This document shows, piece by piece, positions 9,845 to 19,512 of a DNA stretch of 64,000 nucleotides. Numbering within the stretch: position 1 is the stretch's first letter; every line of letters starts with the position of its first letter. The stretch covers positions 5,107,468-5,171,467 of the forward strand of contig VZDJ01000063.1 in NCBI GenBank assembly GCA_008694505.1, written 5' to 3'. The DNA comes from Cyanoderma ruficeps (Eukaryota; Chordata; Aves; Passeriformes; Timaliidae). A program made the translations under genes and the position numbers. Under the pieces are notes generated by a model that made no database searches, was not told the origin of the DNA, and was given only the letters and a program-made list of their open reading frames with translations.

Positions 9845-12837
9845 TCAGTCCTTAGGGATGTCCAGCTCTAGTTTCCTCAGGGTTTTTTGGAAGAAGAGGG
9901 GCGGCTTGCAGACAAAGTCTAAGGGCTGGCCCAGGGGCAGGCAGAGCCTGTGGGCGTGCAGGTGCAGGGGCAGGTGCCGAGCCTTGCTCTGCTCCAGCTT
10001 CAGCCTCCTCAGGGTGAGCTCAGGAAGCTTCTGCAGCAAGGACAGAAAATGTTCCCTTCAAAACTGCAGCTTTTCAGCTGGGACTTGAAATCCCCAGCCC
10101 ATGAGGAGCTGGGGGACACAAGGGGCTGTATCCAACTCCAGCTGCTCCCCAGTGCAAGACCTGCCTTACCTGGGGTGCCAGTTTGCTCCAGTGTGAGTAT
10201 TTGTGATCGCCCAGGATGGGGCATCCCAAGCCATAGGCCAGGTGAACCCGGATCTGGTGCTTCACCCCTGAGGAGAAAAGGGGAAGAAGAGAAAGGTGGC
10301 ATCCAGCTGTGCCAGGCCTTGGCACCCATCACCCTCGGTGCTGGACAAAGCCATGCTGAAATCGCTGGCAGCTGGCAAACAGCTCGGCAGCAAAGCATTG
10401 CCCCAGCAGGGCTTATTCCCAGAGCTTTGTCCCAAAAAGGATTCCAGCCATGTCAAATGACAAGTTCCCCTTTCCAGAGCTGCTGCTGACTGCACAGAGA
10501 GCAGATGCAGCCCCAGGACAGCGGGGCAGGCCTCACTCACCGGTGATGGGCTGGAGCTCCAGCAGCGAGCAGGCGGCGGCAGCGGCCAGCCGGCGGTACC
10601 GGGTCACCGCGCCCTCAGCGTTCCGGTTCTTGCGGATTCTCACCACCTTCCCATCCTCCGGACACACGCGGTAGTTGGGAGCCAGCGTCATCTGAAGGGT
10701 GGTGACAGGGGGAGTTGGGGGAGACAGGAGGGGACGCTGGGGCTGCCTGGCCAGAATGGCAGCCGAGGGAACACGGGACTCACCTTGTAGTGGGACTGGT
10801 GGCTCTGCACCTCCTTTTCCACAATGGGGATCTCCACAACACCCTCAATAGGGTCCGGGTCCCCCAGGACAATTGCCCTGGAAAGGGAAAGCAGAGGTCT
10901 GCAGGGTGTTGCTCTCACAGGATGAGAATCCTCCCCTCAGCCCCTCTCCCATGCCCCAGTCCCATAAAATGGTGCTGATGGTGGGAGTTTGGCAATACCC
11001 CCTACTTCCACAAAGCCCCCACACCCCAGGGATTGCCCCCTCACCCTTTTTTTAAGCCCCCTTCACAGCCCCTTCTTCACTCAAACCTTTCCTACCAGTA
11101 GATCTTCTCCACCTGACGGGTTTTGAAGAGCAGACGGATCTTCTCCGCTGCCTCCTTGCTCCGTGCCAACACCATGACACCCGTGGTCTCCTTGTCCAGC
11201 CGGTGGCAGAGGTGGAGGGGATCAGCTTTCATGTTCTCCAGCATCTTGGCCAAAATGGGCAGCACATCAGCGATGCAGTTCTTGATGCCGGGGCCACCTG
11301 TGTGACCCAGGGCAGCAAGGAGTCTCACCTCTCGTACTCCCCATGCGCCCTAAATCACCCCAAAATGTGAGGGGAAGGCTGAGATCTGACAGTGACCAAG
11401 TCCTTGGAACCCTCCCTGGGAAGGCAAACCCCAGCACAGGAAGGACAGAGACAGAGGATCCCTGTCAGCACACAGAGCCACTTCCATTCCCCACTGCCCC
11501 TCACCGTGCACAGGGAGCCCGTAGGGTTTGTCTATCACCACGATCTCCTCATTCTGGTAGACTGTTCTCTCCTTAAGAATCTTGGCCAGGACATTGGGGT
11601 GAACCTGCTGCAGGTGCTGGCTCAATCCAGCAAGTTCCCGGAGCCATCGCTGCGTTGGGTCCTTGGGGATCTGAGGGGAGAACGAGACACCAGTGGTGGG
11701 GTTTAAACACCTCTTGGCTTTCACACAAACCTGCCCTGTGACCTGCAGCAACGTGCTCGCCTTCCATGTGCTCCTGCTCCATGGCTGAGGGAAGGCGTGG
11801 AATCCAGAGGGATCACAACAAACTCAGTCAGTGACCCTGGGGAATCTCATGAGGTTCAACAAGGCCAAGGGCAGGTGCTGCACCTGGATCAGGGCAACCC
11901 CAGGATCAGCCCAGGCTGGGGATGAAGGGATGGAGAGCAGCTCTGGGAGAAGCCCTTGTGGTGCTGGTGGGTGAGAGCTGGACAGGCCCTGGCCCAGAGC
12001 CCCCCTGTGCTGGGCTGATCCCCCAGCGGGGGCAGCAGGGGAGGGGGGGATTCTGCCCCTCTGCCCCCTCAGGTGAGGCCCCACCTGCAGAGCTGCCTCC
12101 AGCTCAGGGCTCCCAGCACAGGAAGGACCTGGAGCTGCTGGAGCCAGTCCAGAGGAGGCCACGGAGATGCTCCCAGGGCCAGAGCCCCTCTGCTCTGGAG
12201 CCAGGCTGGGAGAGCTGGGGCTGCTCACCTGGAGAGGAGAAGCTCCAGGGAGAGCTTAGAGCTCATTCCACAGCCTAAGGGGCTCCAAGAGAGCTGGAGA
12301 GGGACTTGGGACAAGGGCCTGGAGGGACAGGATAAGGGGAATGGCTTCACAATGACAAAAGACAGAGTTAGAGTGGATATTGGGAAGAAATTCATCCCTG
12401 TGAGGGTGGGGAAGGCCTGGCACACGTTGTCCACAGAAGCTGTGGCTGGCCCATCCCTGGGAGTGTCCAAGGCCAGGCTGGACGACGCTTGGAGCAGCCT
12501 GGTCTAGAGGAAGGCAACTCTCCCCATGGCAGGGTGGGACTGGATGTTTTTTGTCCCATCTCACCCGATTCCCCCCCCTCACCCGCGAGCGCCGCTCCCC
12601 GTGACCGCCCGCGCTGGCAGTGCACGCCGGGAGTTGTAGTCCGAGGACACAAGGCCCAGCTGCCCGCACTTCGCTAACCTCTCGCTGTTGCGCCTCGCTC
12701 TTCCGCAGCCTCTCCGCCAGCTCCTCTGCCCGCAGAGCCGCCGTCGCCCGCCCGCTCCCGCAGACGCCACGCACCGCCCGGGCGAGTCCCGAGCTACTCC
12801 GCCAACAGCGCCTCGCCGCGCCACCGCCCGCCGCCAT
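9845..12837 (-). CDS. RPUSD4: Mitochondrial RNA pseudouridine synthase D4 (RPUSD4), seven exons
   Basis: RluA-family pseudouridine synthase; the mammalian protein acts on mitochondrial 16S rRNA and mt-tRNAs. Exons: 12837-12679, 11670-11505, 11297-11096, 10877-10784, 10691-10541, 10267-10170, 10030-9845. ATG is at 12837-12835 and TGA at 9847-9845. The product is 351 residues (human 377), with the shortfall in the low-conservation N-terminus. The catalytic loop [14 protein letters not shown] in exon 11297-11096 carries the family aspartate. Other anchors are [34 protein letters not shown] and [14 protein letters not shown]. The arginine-rich N-terminus ([17 protein letters not shown]) is compatible with a mitochondrial targeting peptide. 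Intron 1 holds a CR1 element of about 700 bp. The start lies in a CpG-rich promoter. Confidence 0.95.
11836..12548 (+). mobile_element. CR1 LINE fragment, about 710 bp, in RPUSD4 intron 1
   Basis: Plus-oriented piece of the avian CR1 retroposon, antisense to RPUSD4. It includes the 3' end of the reverse-transcriptase frame ('[21 protein letters not shown]'-like codons near 11845-11910, frame broken) and the untranslated 3' region with the typical 'aggataaggggaatgg', 'ttgggaagaaattc' and 'cctggcacac' phrases. It loses the terminal octamer repeats and stops beside the RPUSD4 promoter. Confidence 0.85.
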
Positions 12838-13075
12838 CTTCTACTTCCTTCTCCGCGTCTCTCTAGCCGCCAATGGCGACGCCGTGAGTGCGGTACCGCG
12901 GAGCGCCTACCCAATAGGAAGTGCCGCCAGCTGAGCGACAGTCACACTGGCCAATGGCAGAGCGCGGGGGTGTTTAAACCGCGGCGGCGGTTGCGGGTCA
13001 CAACGGAGCAGTGGGAGCGTCGCGGCGGGGCCGCAGGTACCGGGGAGCGAGAGGGGCGGGGGGGTCCCGGCCCAG
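12560..13075. promoter_or_regulatory. CpG-rich RPUSD4 promoter, possibly bidirectional
   Basis: High CpG density surrounds RPUSD4 exon 1. Three CCAAT boxes (12870-12874, 12911-12915, 12951-12955) are all in plus orientation within 90 bp, and a GC-rich run 'ccgcggcggcggttgcggg' follows. 'gccgcaggtaccggggag' near 13030 could be an exon end with a GT donor on the plus strand. In human, as I recall, RPUSD4 shares a divergent promoter with FAM118B; here PUS3 follows instead, so a plus-strand transcript would be orphaned. Confidence 0.6.
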
Positions 13076-13289
13076 AACACCTTCAGCCATCCCCCTCAGT
13101 GCTGTCTCACTGCGCGCTGAGGGCGCTGAGCCCCCTCCCATGGCCCCCAAGCCAGAACACGACACCGTTACACCGGTTTTCTTGAGATTTATAAAAAATA
13201 GCACTAAAAAACCCCCAATTTTTTTATCAATAACAGTAATTTAAAAAAAGAGTGAAGCCTCAGCTGTCCCCCCATGTCGAGGTGCCCCG

Positions 13290-16200
13290 TCACTCAGTGT
13301 CCATACAGATCCTCTTGGGCAGCTGCTCGGGGGCTCCAGAGCTGCCCCGCTTGCCCTCGGGGGGCTCCCCGGGTCCCTGGGGCGGGTCGATGCGGCCCCT
13401 CCGCACGAAGTGCTCGATCCGGGCCTCCAGCCCCTCGCATCTGGGCCGGGCCAGCAGGGGCTTGTAGGTGCGGGCTTGGACCCCTTCCACGAAGCCACTG
13501 ATCTGGCTGTGGAGTGGGGGCTGCAGCTCACTCCAGGGCACCAGGCTGCTCCCTGGACCTGTGACATCATGGAAAAACAACAAGTTAATCCTCTGTAATT
13601 CACAGAATCTCATAATGGTTGTGTTGGAATGGACCTTAAAGCTTCTCTTGTTCCACCCCCTGCCATGGATGGCACCTTCCACTATCCCAGGCTGCTCTAA
13701 GGTCTGTCCAGCTTGGCTTTCAACACTTCCAGGGATGAGGAAGCCACAGCTTCTCTGGGTACTCTGTGCCAGGGCCTTCCCACCCTCCCAGGGAAAATTT
13801 TTTTCCCAATATCCCATCTAACCCTGCTGTTTGTCAGCATGCATTCCAAGTTATTCCTCCCAAACTCCCTCTACCTTTTCCGGTGGCCATGGGAGCAGCA
13901 TCCAGCCCTGCCAACATGTCCCGGAGCACGTGGGTTTTGACGGCGTGGCTGGCCCAGAGCTGCTGCAAGTGTGTCACGTTGAAGCCCTGCACCTCTGGGT
14001 CGTAGAGCCACTGCAGGTCTGGGAACTCACAGTTGTACAGGACCAGGGGGAACTCAACTGCCATGCTGGGGACAAGGACAGGAGGTGGGACCACAAAACA
14101 ACTCAGGAACAATGGATCTGCCACAACCAGCCCTAACCTTCACAGAACTTCCTTTCTGAGTAAAAAGTGACTTAATTTTCACCAAATACTAAGGACTACA
14201 GCTATCAAAACTTTGCTCAAGAGCAAGAAAACAGAGATCCTTGTGGATACATTCCAGTGAGGCCACTGGCAGCCTGTTTCCATGCGTGAGACTGCTTTAT
14301 GTGCTGGCATGGCTTGCCAGCGGCATTCCACGCACAGCTGTTGCTCTGAAGAGCAGCCCATTGGGTTTTCCAGACCAATCCCTCCCTACCTGTACTGAGG
14401 TTTCCGGGGGTTCTTCTCCACATTCAGCAGCTCGTCAATGACATCCGGGCTCTCCATGCCCTGGCCGATGAGGAAGAGCACGGCCATCATGCAGCGGACT
14501 TGGTGGTACAGGAACGCCTGTCCTGTCACCTCGAACTGGCACAGCCGGAAGGGATCCCATGGCTCGGCTTCTCCTCCCCTGTCCACCCACGTCACTCCGG
14601 CGCTGAGGATCGTCCTCTGGAAGTTGAGCACCCCGTTGGCCACGTCCATCTTGCAGAGGTTGCGGAAGTCATGGGTGCCCACGTAGCGCTGGGCCGCGGT
14701 GTCCATGAGGGCCACGTCCAGCCGGGCGCAGGGGAAGAAGTACCGGTAGGTCCGGCTCAGGCAGCTGAAGCGGGCGCTGAACTCTGGCTCCACGGGGGCC
14801 CAGGCCAGCACCCGGATGTCAGGCGGCAGCACCCTGTTCAGGATGTGGGTGTAGCGGAGCTCCTCCTGCTGCTCCTCACCCTCGTGGCCATTGAGCTGCT
14901 GCCCCTCTGGCAGGCTGGAGCGGAGATCCAGGGAGATCACCTGCAGAAATGAAGAAAGCCAGGATTAGAATGTGGATGGATGGGCACAGTGGCATGTGGA
15001 GCCAAGTCTTCCCACACCTCTGGGAAATAAATCCAGGATCTCCTACAGATCCTACAGACGAAGGTGGCTTCAGACAGGCAATCCTGCCACGGCAGAGCTG
15101 CAAGTGCCTCTGAGGACCTGAGCAGATGCCATGGATTCCATTAATAAAACAGGGAAAGTTGCAGGCTGCCTACGTAGCACGGTCTCAGAATGGCTTCATC
15201 TTTAGTCACTGGGTTATAATGTGCTTTTTTTTCCAAGCTGGAGGTGATGACTGGAAGGCAGTAACAGCCTGGCTGGCCGGGAAGCACAGTGTGGGAACAA
15301 GTTCATTCCCACCGTGGGTGCTGTGTGCTGAAGTGGTGCAAGGGAAGGCACCAAATGCCCTGATTTCATGTGGCTCATCATGTGAAGGAGAGCAGAGCAG
15401 CCTTTTGAAGCTAAACTTATGCCAGCTTTGCTTTCTGTACTGGGAGGGAAGAAAGGAGACCCAGCCCTCTGGTGAAGCCACCAAGGTTGTGCTCTCCCCA
15501 GTGTCTCAGCCAGCCGGATGGCTCCATGCCCATTGAGCAGGCCAGCTTGCTTTCCTCCCTCCAGCTCCCACTCCCACGCTCCCTTCCGCTGGCTGCAGCT
15601 CCCTTCAGACCCTTCTGTGCAAGAATTCAGCTGCCTGATGCCGCAGGAACTGAGCCAGTTCCTGGAGATTTTGGATTTTTGTAGGGTTGGTAAGTTAAAT
15701 CAGCTGAGAGGGCAGGGCATCACCAAGCTACTGGAGAATCTGCAGCCCTGGTAAACATGTCTTACCCTCCTAAAACACAGCCCTGAAAAACAATTAATAC
15801 GGAAGGAAAATGGCACTAAAAAGGCTTCAAAGGTCTGAAATCATCATTGCACATGTAAGAAGCCATTGCCAGGTTAACTTCAGGGTTAAGAGCTGATGGC
15901 TTTTAAAGAACAAATCCAAGCTGTGCCATGGGACAGCAATCCCATCAGAACTCCATCCCACGCAGAAAAACCAACAGGAACCTCCATGGAGATGCTGACC
16001 TGCCCGAAGGCACTGACTCCCTTGTCCGTGCGCCCGCAGCGGTGGTAGTTGGACGTCTGTCTGTCGTCCACCAGCCGTGTCTTCTTCAGGGCTTCAAAGA
16101 GCTTCTCCTCGATGGTGTTGGGGGTGTTCTCCTGGCTGGCAAAGCCCTGGTAGCCCCAGCCCAGGTAGGCGATGCGCAGTGCCACGTGTCTGCGGCCGTG

Positions 16201-16386
16201 GGCGCCGAAATCAAAGGGCCGTTGTTGGCGTTTCTTGGCTTTCCCAGGGGCTGGAGGAGCCTCTCCCCTCCCAGCACCCTCTTTGTTCTCCTGGAGCTTC
16301 TCCTGCAGCCGCTTCACCTCCACTTCCAGCTCCTGCACCCTCCTCAGGAGCTGCTCATGCTCAGTAGCCATGCTCTCCTCAGCCAT
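13290..16386 (-). CDS. PUS3: tRNA pseudouridine(38/39) synthase PUS3, four exons
   Basis: TruA-family enzyme that makes pseudouridine at tRNA positions 38 and 39. Exons: 16386-16000, 14940-14390, 14065-13875, 13558-13290. The ATG at 16386-16384 was chosen because it is the first ATG in frame; TGA is at 13292-13290. The product is 465 residues (human 481). Residues about 8-40 form a charged coiled coil (LLRRVQELEVEVKRLQEKL). The catalytic motif is CGRTDKGVSAFGQ with the TruA aspartate. Other anchors are LGWGYQGFASQENT, YRYFFPCARLD, DFRNLCKMDVANGV and FLYHQVRCMMAVLF. The C-terminal exon retains FVEGVQARTYKPLLARPRC and ends PKRICMDTE. Intron 3 is only 316 bp and is mostly a CR1 fragment. The 5' end faces HYLS1, about 1 kb away. 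Confidence 0.96.
13600..13838 (-). mobile_element. CR1 3' fragment in PUS3 intron 3
   Basis: Minus-oriented CR1 3' end ('cacagaatctcataatgg' at its start on the plus strand, then 'ggaccttaaagc', 'ctttcaacacttccaggga', 'gccagggccttcc'). It fills about three quarters of the intron and has the same sense as PUS3. Confidence 0.9.
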
Positions 16387-17357
16387 AGCCACCACCTTGG
16401 AGTGTCAGTTTGTTGCTGGTGGATCCTTGGGGTCTGCAGGGAAAGAAAAAAATGGTGGATTTGCATTTTTATGTGTTTTTTATTAGATCTCTAGGCTTGT
16501 TCTGCAAAATAACTGTTACCAACAGAGTCAGTCTTTATTGTCTGAGCCCCTTGGTGTTCCCAAGGGAGCACAGGCAGGGCAGGGCCACTGCTGCTTAGCT
16601 CGGGCAGCATCATCTCACTCAAATCTCTTTTTTTGGACACTTCAATCACTCCTCTTCCCCCAGCTGATGGGATCTGCTCCGTCAGCAGCAGCACGTTCCC
16701 GGCGAGCCGTCACGGAGCCCTTGTCACTTTCACACCTGCATCCCCGCTGCAGACAGCGTGCTGATGGCTGCCACTCATCCCGCCCCACCATCTGCTCCCA
16801 CTGTTCCCAGCGCCACCGGCAACACTTGCGGCCCTTCAAATTGCCTTAAACAGATCCTAAACCCCCTGCTGAGAGTGGAATCTGTGTCTGGATCCCTTTT
16901 TGTCACAGGGCTGGAGGTTTACTATCACCAGACTCATAAATGAGCATCTAAACACACTGCACTGAGCCCTTCTCTTCTCTGGAAATAAAACACCCTCTTG
17001 GATGTCTCTTGATTAAATTATGACTAAATATTGTGGGTTTAGAAGCAGAGGTACAAGAAAAGACCATTAATCTCTTGCCCAATGCATGGAGCCTGCCCTG
17101 TGTTTTTCCATCAGGACTTCATTTATCACAAAATTATTTCTAGTGTAGTTTTCTAGCAGGAATTTAGGGGTTGTGTTTGTGTTACTGTAGGGAAGAGCCT
17201 TCTGCTGGTAGCAGGAGGTTTAGCAGCACACTGACGACACCCCCAACACCCTAATCAACACCCTTGAACCCAAAAACTTGAGTGTCAGAGCCCCTTCGAC
17301 ATCTTTAGCCAGCCTGAATTTACTGCAATAAATTAACCCTGGTTTCTTTTTCTGCAG
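16387..17357. promoter_or_regulatory. PUS3-HYLS1 divergent intergenic region
   Basis: About 1 kb between the PUS3 start and the HYLS1 coding exon. It must hold the PUS3 promoter and probably non-coding HYLS1 leader exons, which I could not delimit. Positions 16919-17029 have an inverted, diverged copy in DDX25 intron 1 (listed separately). No CpG island of the RPUSD4 kind is visible. Confidence 0.5.
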
Positions 17358-17381
17358 AATTCACCCAGTTTGGTGGGAACC

Positions 17382-18116
17382 ATGGAGAACGTGCTAGGAG
17401 CAGAGGATGAGCTGGCAGCCAGTCTGAGCCAGCTGAGGGCCTGGCAGGGACACAGCGAGAGGCCATCATGTTCCCACCATGATCCCTATGCCGACTCATA
17501 TATCGATTTTGGCGCACAGCCAGCCTATCCCATGGATCAGACAGAAACCAAGACGTTGGTGATGAAGAGGAAGGTGCTGAGGCACAGACCCGACGGAAGG
17601 GTGGAGGTCTTTGATGAGTCACAGAATGCCAAGCCATGGAGCCTGGGGCATCGCAGGGCTTATGTGGATGATGCCATCGCCGAAGAGGAAACAGGGACCA
17701 GCAGTGGCACCTTGGAGAACTACCAGCACTATGATGATGACCAGCTCCCTGAGGACTCTCTCCTCGGGGATTTTGGGAGCGACACTATATCTGAGTACCC
17801 CATTCCAGGGCGAACGCCCACGAACTACATTGCTCCACAGGCTGTTAGACAGAAGAGAACTGACCCAGTGGCCAAACTCAACGAGTATAAACAAGACTGG
17901 GAAAGATTCAGCATTCCCGGGCAGGATACACATCAGGCCTTGCGCTGGGCCGTGCGGAGGGAGATGCAGCAGTCGGGGCTGCCGCGCCGGGCACAGAAAC
18001 GCCTCGTCCCCAACATGTACGAGGTGCCCACGATGAAGAAACGTGACTCCCTGCGCTTCGGTGTGCGCTGGGACCTGGCCCACAGGCTCATCCCCCGCCG
18101 GAACAGCTCCTCCTAG
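17382..18116 (+). CDS. HYLS1: HYLS1 centriolar and ciliogenesis protein, single coding exon
   Basis: Centriole-associated protein needed for building cilia; a human point mutation causes hydrolethalus syndrome. The frame is 244 residues (human 299). A 3' splice site 'tttctgcag' ends at 17357, 24 bp before the ATG, so leader exons lie upstream and the whole coding region is in one exon, as in mammals. Recognisable blocks are VMKRKVLRHRPDGRVEVFDES (about residues 64-84), the region KRTDPVAKLNEYKQDWERF, and the C-terminal block LVPNMYEVPTMKKRDSLRF followed by GVRWDLAHRLIPR. The middle is acidic and poorly conserved, and the shorter length comes from there. It is flanked by two segments whose outer edges are joined in an inverted copy at 19818-19997. 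Confidence 0.93.
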   Translation: MENVLGAEDELAASLSQLRAWQGHSERPSCSHHDPYADSYIDFGAQPAYPMDQTETKTLVMKRKVLRHRPDGRVEVFDESQNAKPWSLGHRRAYVDDAIAEEETGTSSGTLENYQHYDDDQLPEDSLLGDFGSDTISEYPIPGRTPTNYIAPQAVRQKRTDPVAKLNEYKQDWERFSIPGQDTHQALRWAVRREMQQSGLPRRAQKRLVPNMYEVPTMKKRDSLRFGVRWDLAHRLIPRRNSSS

Positions 18117-18251
18117 AGCCCCAGCCCTGCTGCTTTCTCCTCCTCAACAACCTCCCTAGTCTGGAAAATCCCCCTGGTGCGCTCCAAGCAGGTTAAATTT
18201 TGGTGTGGAGGAGGTTTTCTTTGCGACGTCTCGGCAATATCTTTTCTTCTC

Positions 18252-18257
18252 AATAAA
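18252..18257 (+). terminator. Polyadenylation signal for HYLS1
   Basis: AATAAA 136 bp after the HYLS1 stop codon, giving a short 3' UTR. The inverted copy in DDX25 intron 1 has lost the hexamer. Confidence 0.75.
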
Positions 18258-18780
18258 GCATCTGCAAAGATTCCTTATTGTTCTGTGGGTTCATTAGAAA
18301 CACTGCAGGCAACATCCATTATTCCAGACTTATCTCTGCATCACCTAACTCCGCTGCCTTTGCCTTATTTTACCTCATCTTTAAAATTAAGGAGCTTTAG
18401 AATGGAAGCAAGGTATTATTAGCACTACTAGTAGTGTTATTACTATTATTAGCATTAATTTTTTCCAAGATATGGGAATGGACGGAAAAGGTGGCAGTTC
18501 TGGTGCAGGAAAGGGTCCCCAAAAGCTCAGTGGGTTGTCTGGAAAAGGGAGCGGGATGATGGGAAGCATGTGACAGCTGCAGCCTGGAGTCCTGTGTCCA
18601 GCTTCCCCTGAACCTCCCCTGGGGGAATTCCAGGTGGGACACACACAAGCTTGAGGACCTGGCTGTCATCCCACAGTGCAGGGGTTCTGGCATCTCAGGG
18701 GACTTTCCAGGTTGGTGGTCCCTGGCTCTCCAGCCCCCTGTGGATCTCCATCCATCTGTGAAGGTGTCTTTGCCCCCCAG
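18258..18780. other. HYLS1-DDX25 intergenic DNA, left part
   Basis: The first 75 bp (to 18332) are duplicated in inverted form in DDX25 intron 1. The remainder is AT-rich (18395-18470) and then unique non-coding DNA. No exon was recognised. Confidence 0.5.
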
Positions 18781-19410
18781 AACCCTCAAACCCTCCCCCA
18801 ATCCTATAGCTTCCCTGCTCCTTCAGCACCCAAGTGCCCCTTCCCTCCCCTCTCAGACCTTGTGGGGTCCCTGTCTGCAGCAGGGGATCCTTCCTGCTCT
18901 ACAGGGTCCCTGTCATTCAACTCCCCAGGGACCCCACTATCCTATGGGGCAGTCTCTATTCCCCAGAGACAGCCAAAACCTTATGGGGACCAGTGCTGGC
19001 ACCATGTAGGATCCCTCTGTGCTGCTGGGGACCCTCACTGCCCTTGGGGTCCCTGTCCCCCAACAACCCAGGGACCCCCCAAAGCCCCATGGGACTCCTG
19101 CATCTCCATTTACCTGGGGACACTTTCCCTCCTGGTGTCCGAGGATTCAGCATCCTACGGGTGGGGGAGGGAACACACAGTCCCCAAACCCTGCAGGGTC
19201 CCTCCTACAGCAAGAGACTCTCCCTCCTCCATGGTCCCCGTGCCCAGCTCCCCAGTGCTTCCCAGCGCCCTGTGCGACAGGCTGTGCCCCAGGCACCCCC
19301 TCAACCTCACAGGGACGAGTGTTGGCACCCTATGGAGTCCCTGTGTGCAGCAGGGGACCCTCCCCGCCCTATGAGGTGCCGGTACTCAGCACCCCAAGGA
19401 CACGCACCCT
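18781..19410. repeat. Degenerate tandem repeat upstream of DDX25
   Basis: Diverged copies of a segment containing 'gggtccctgtctgcagcagg', 'gacc.tc.ctgccctatggg' and 'ccccagggacc' recur near 18860, 19000 and 19325, with smaller internal repeats of 'agggtccctg'. It runs up to the DDX25 CpG-rich first exon. The long overlapping open frames here follow from the repeat composition. Confidence 0.65.
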
Positions 19411-19512
19411 ACCGCGGGGGTCTCCGCTCCGCCCGGCCGTCCCCGCTCCCGCCGCTGCCGGTGCCGGATGTTCCCGCCCCATCCGGCGCTCCCGGCACTG
19501 TGGGACGGCTCC

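Noticed and set aside
12256..12678. Continuation of the RPUSD4 first-exon frame into the intron
   Set aside because: The exon ends at a donor at 12679, and the downstream frame is CR1 sequence.
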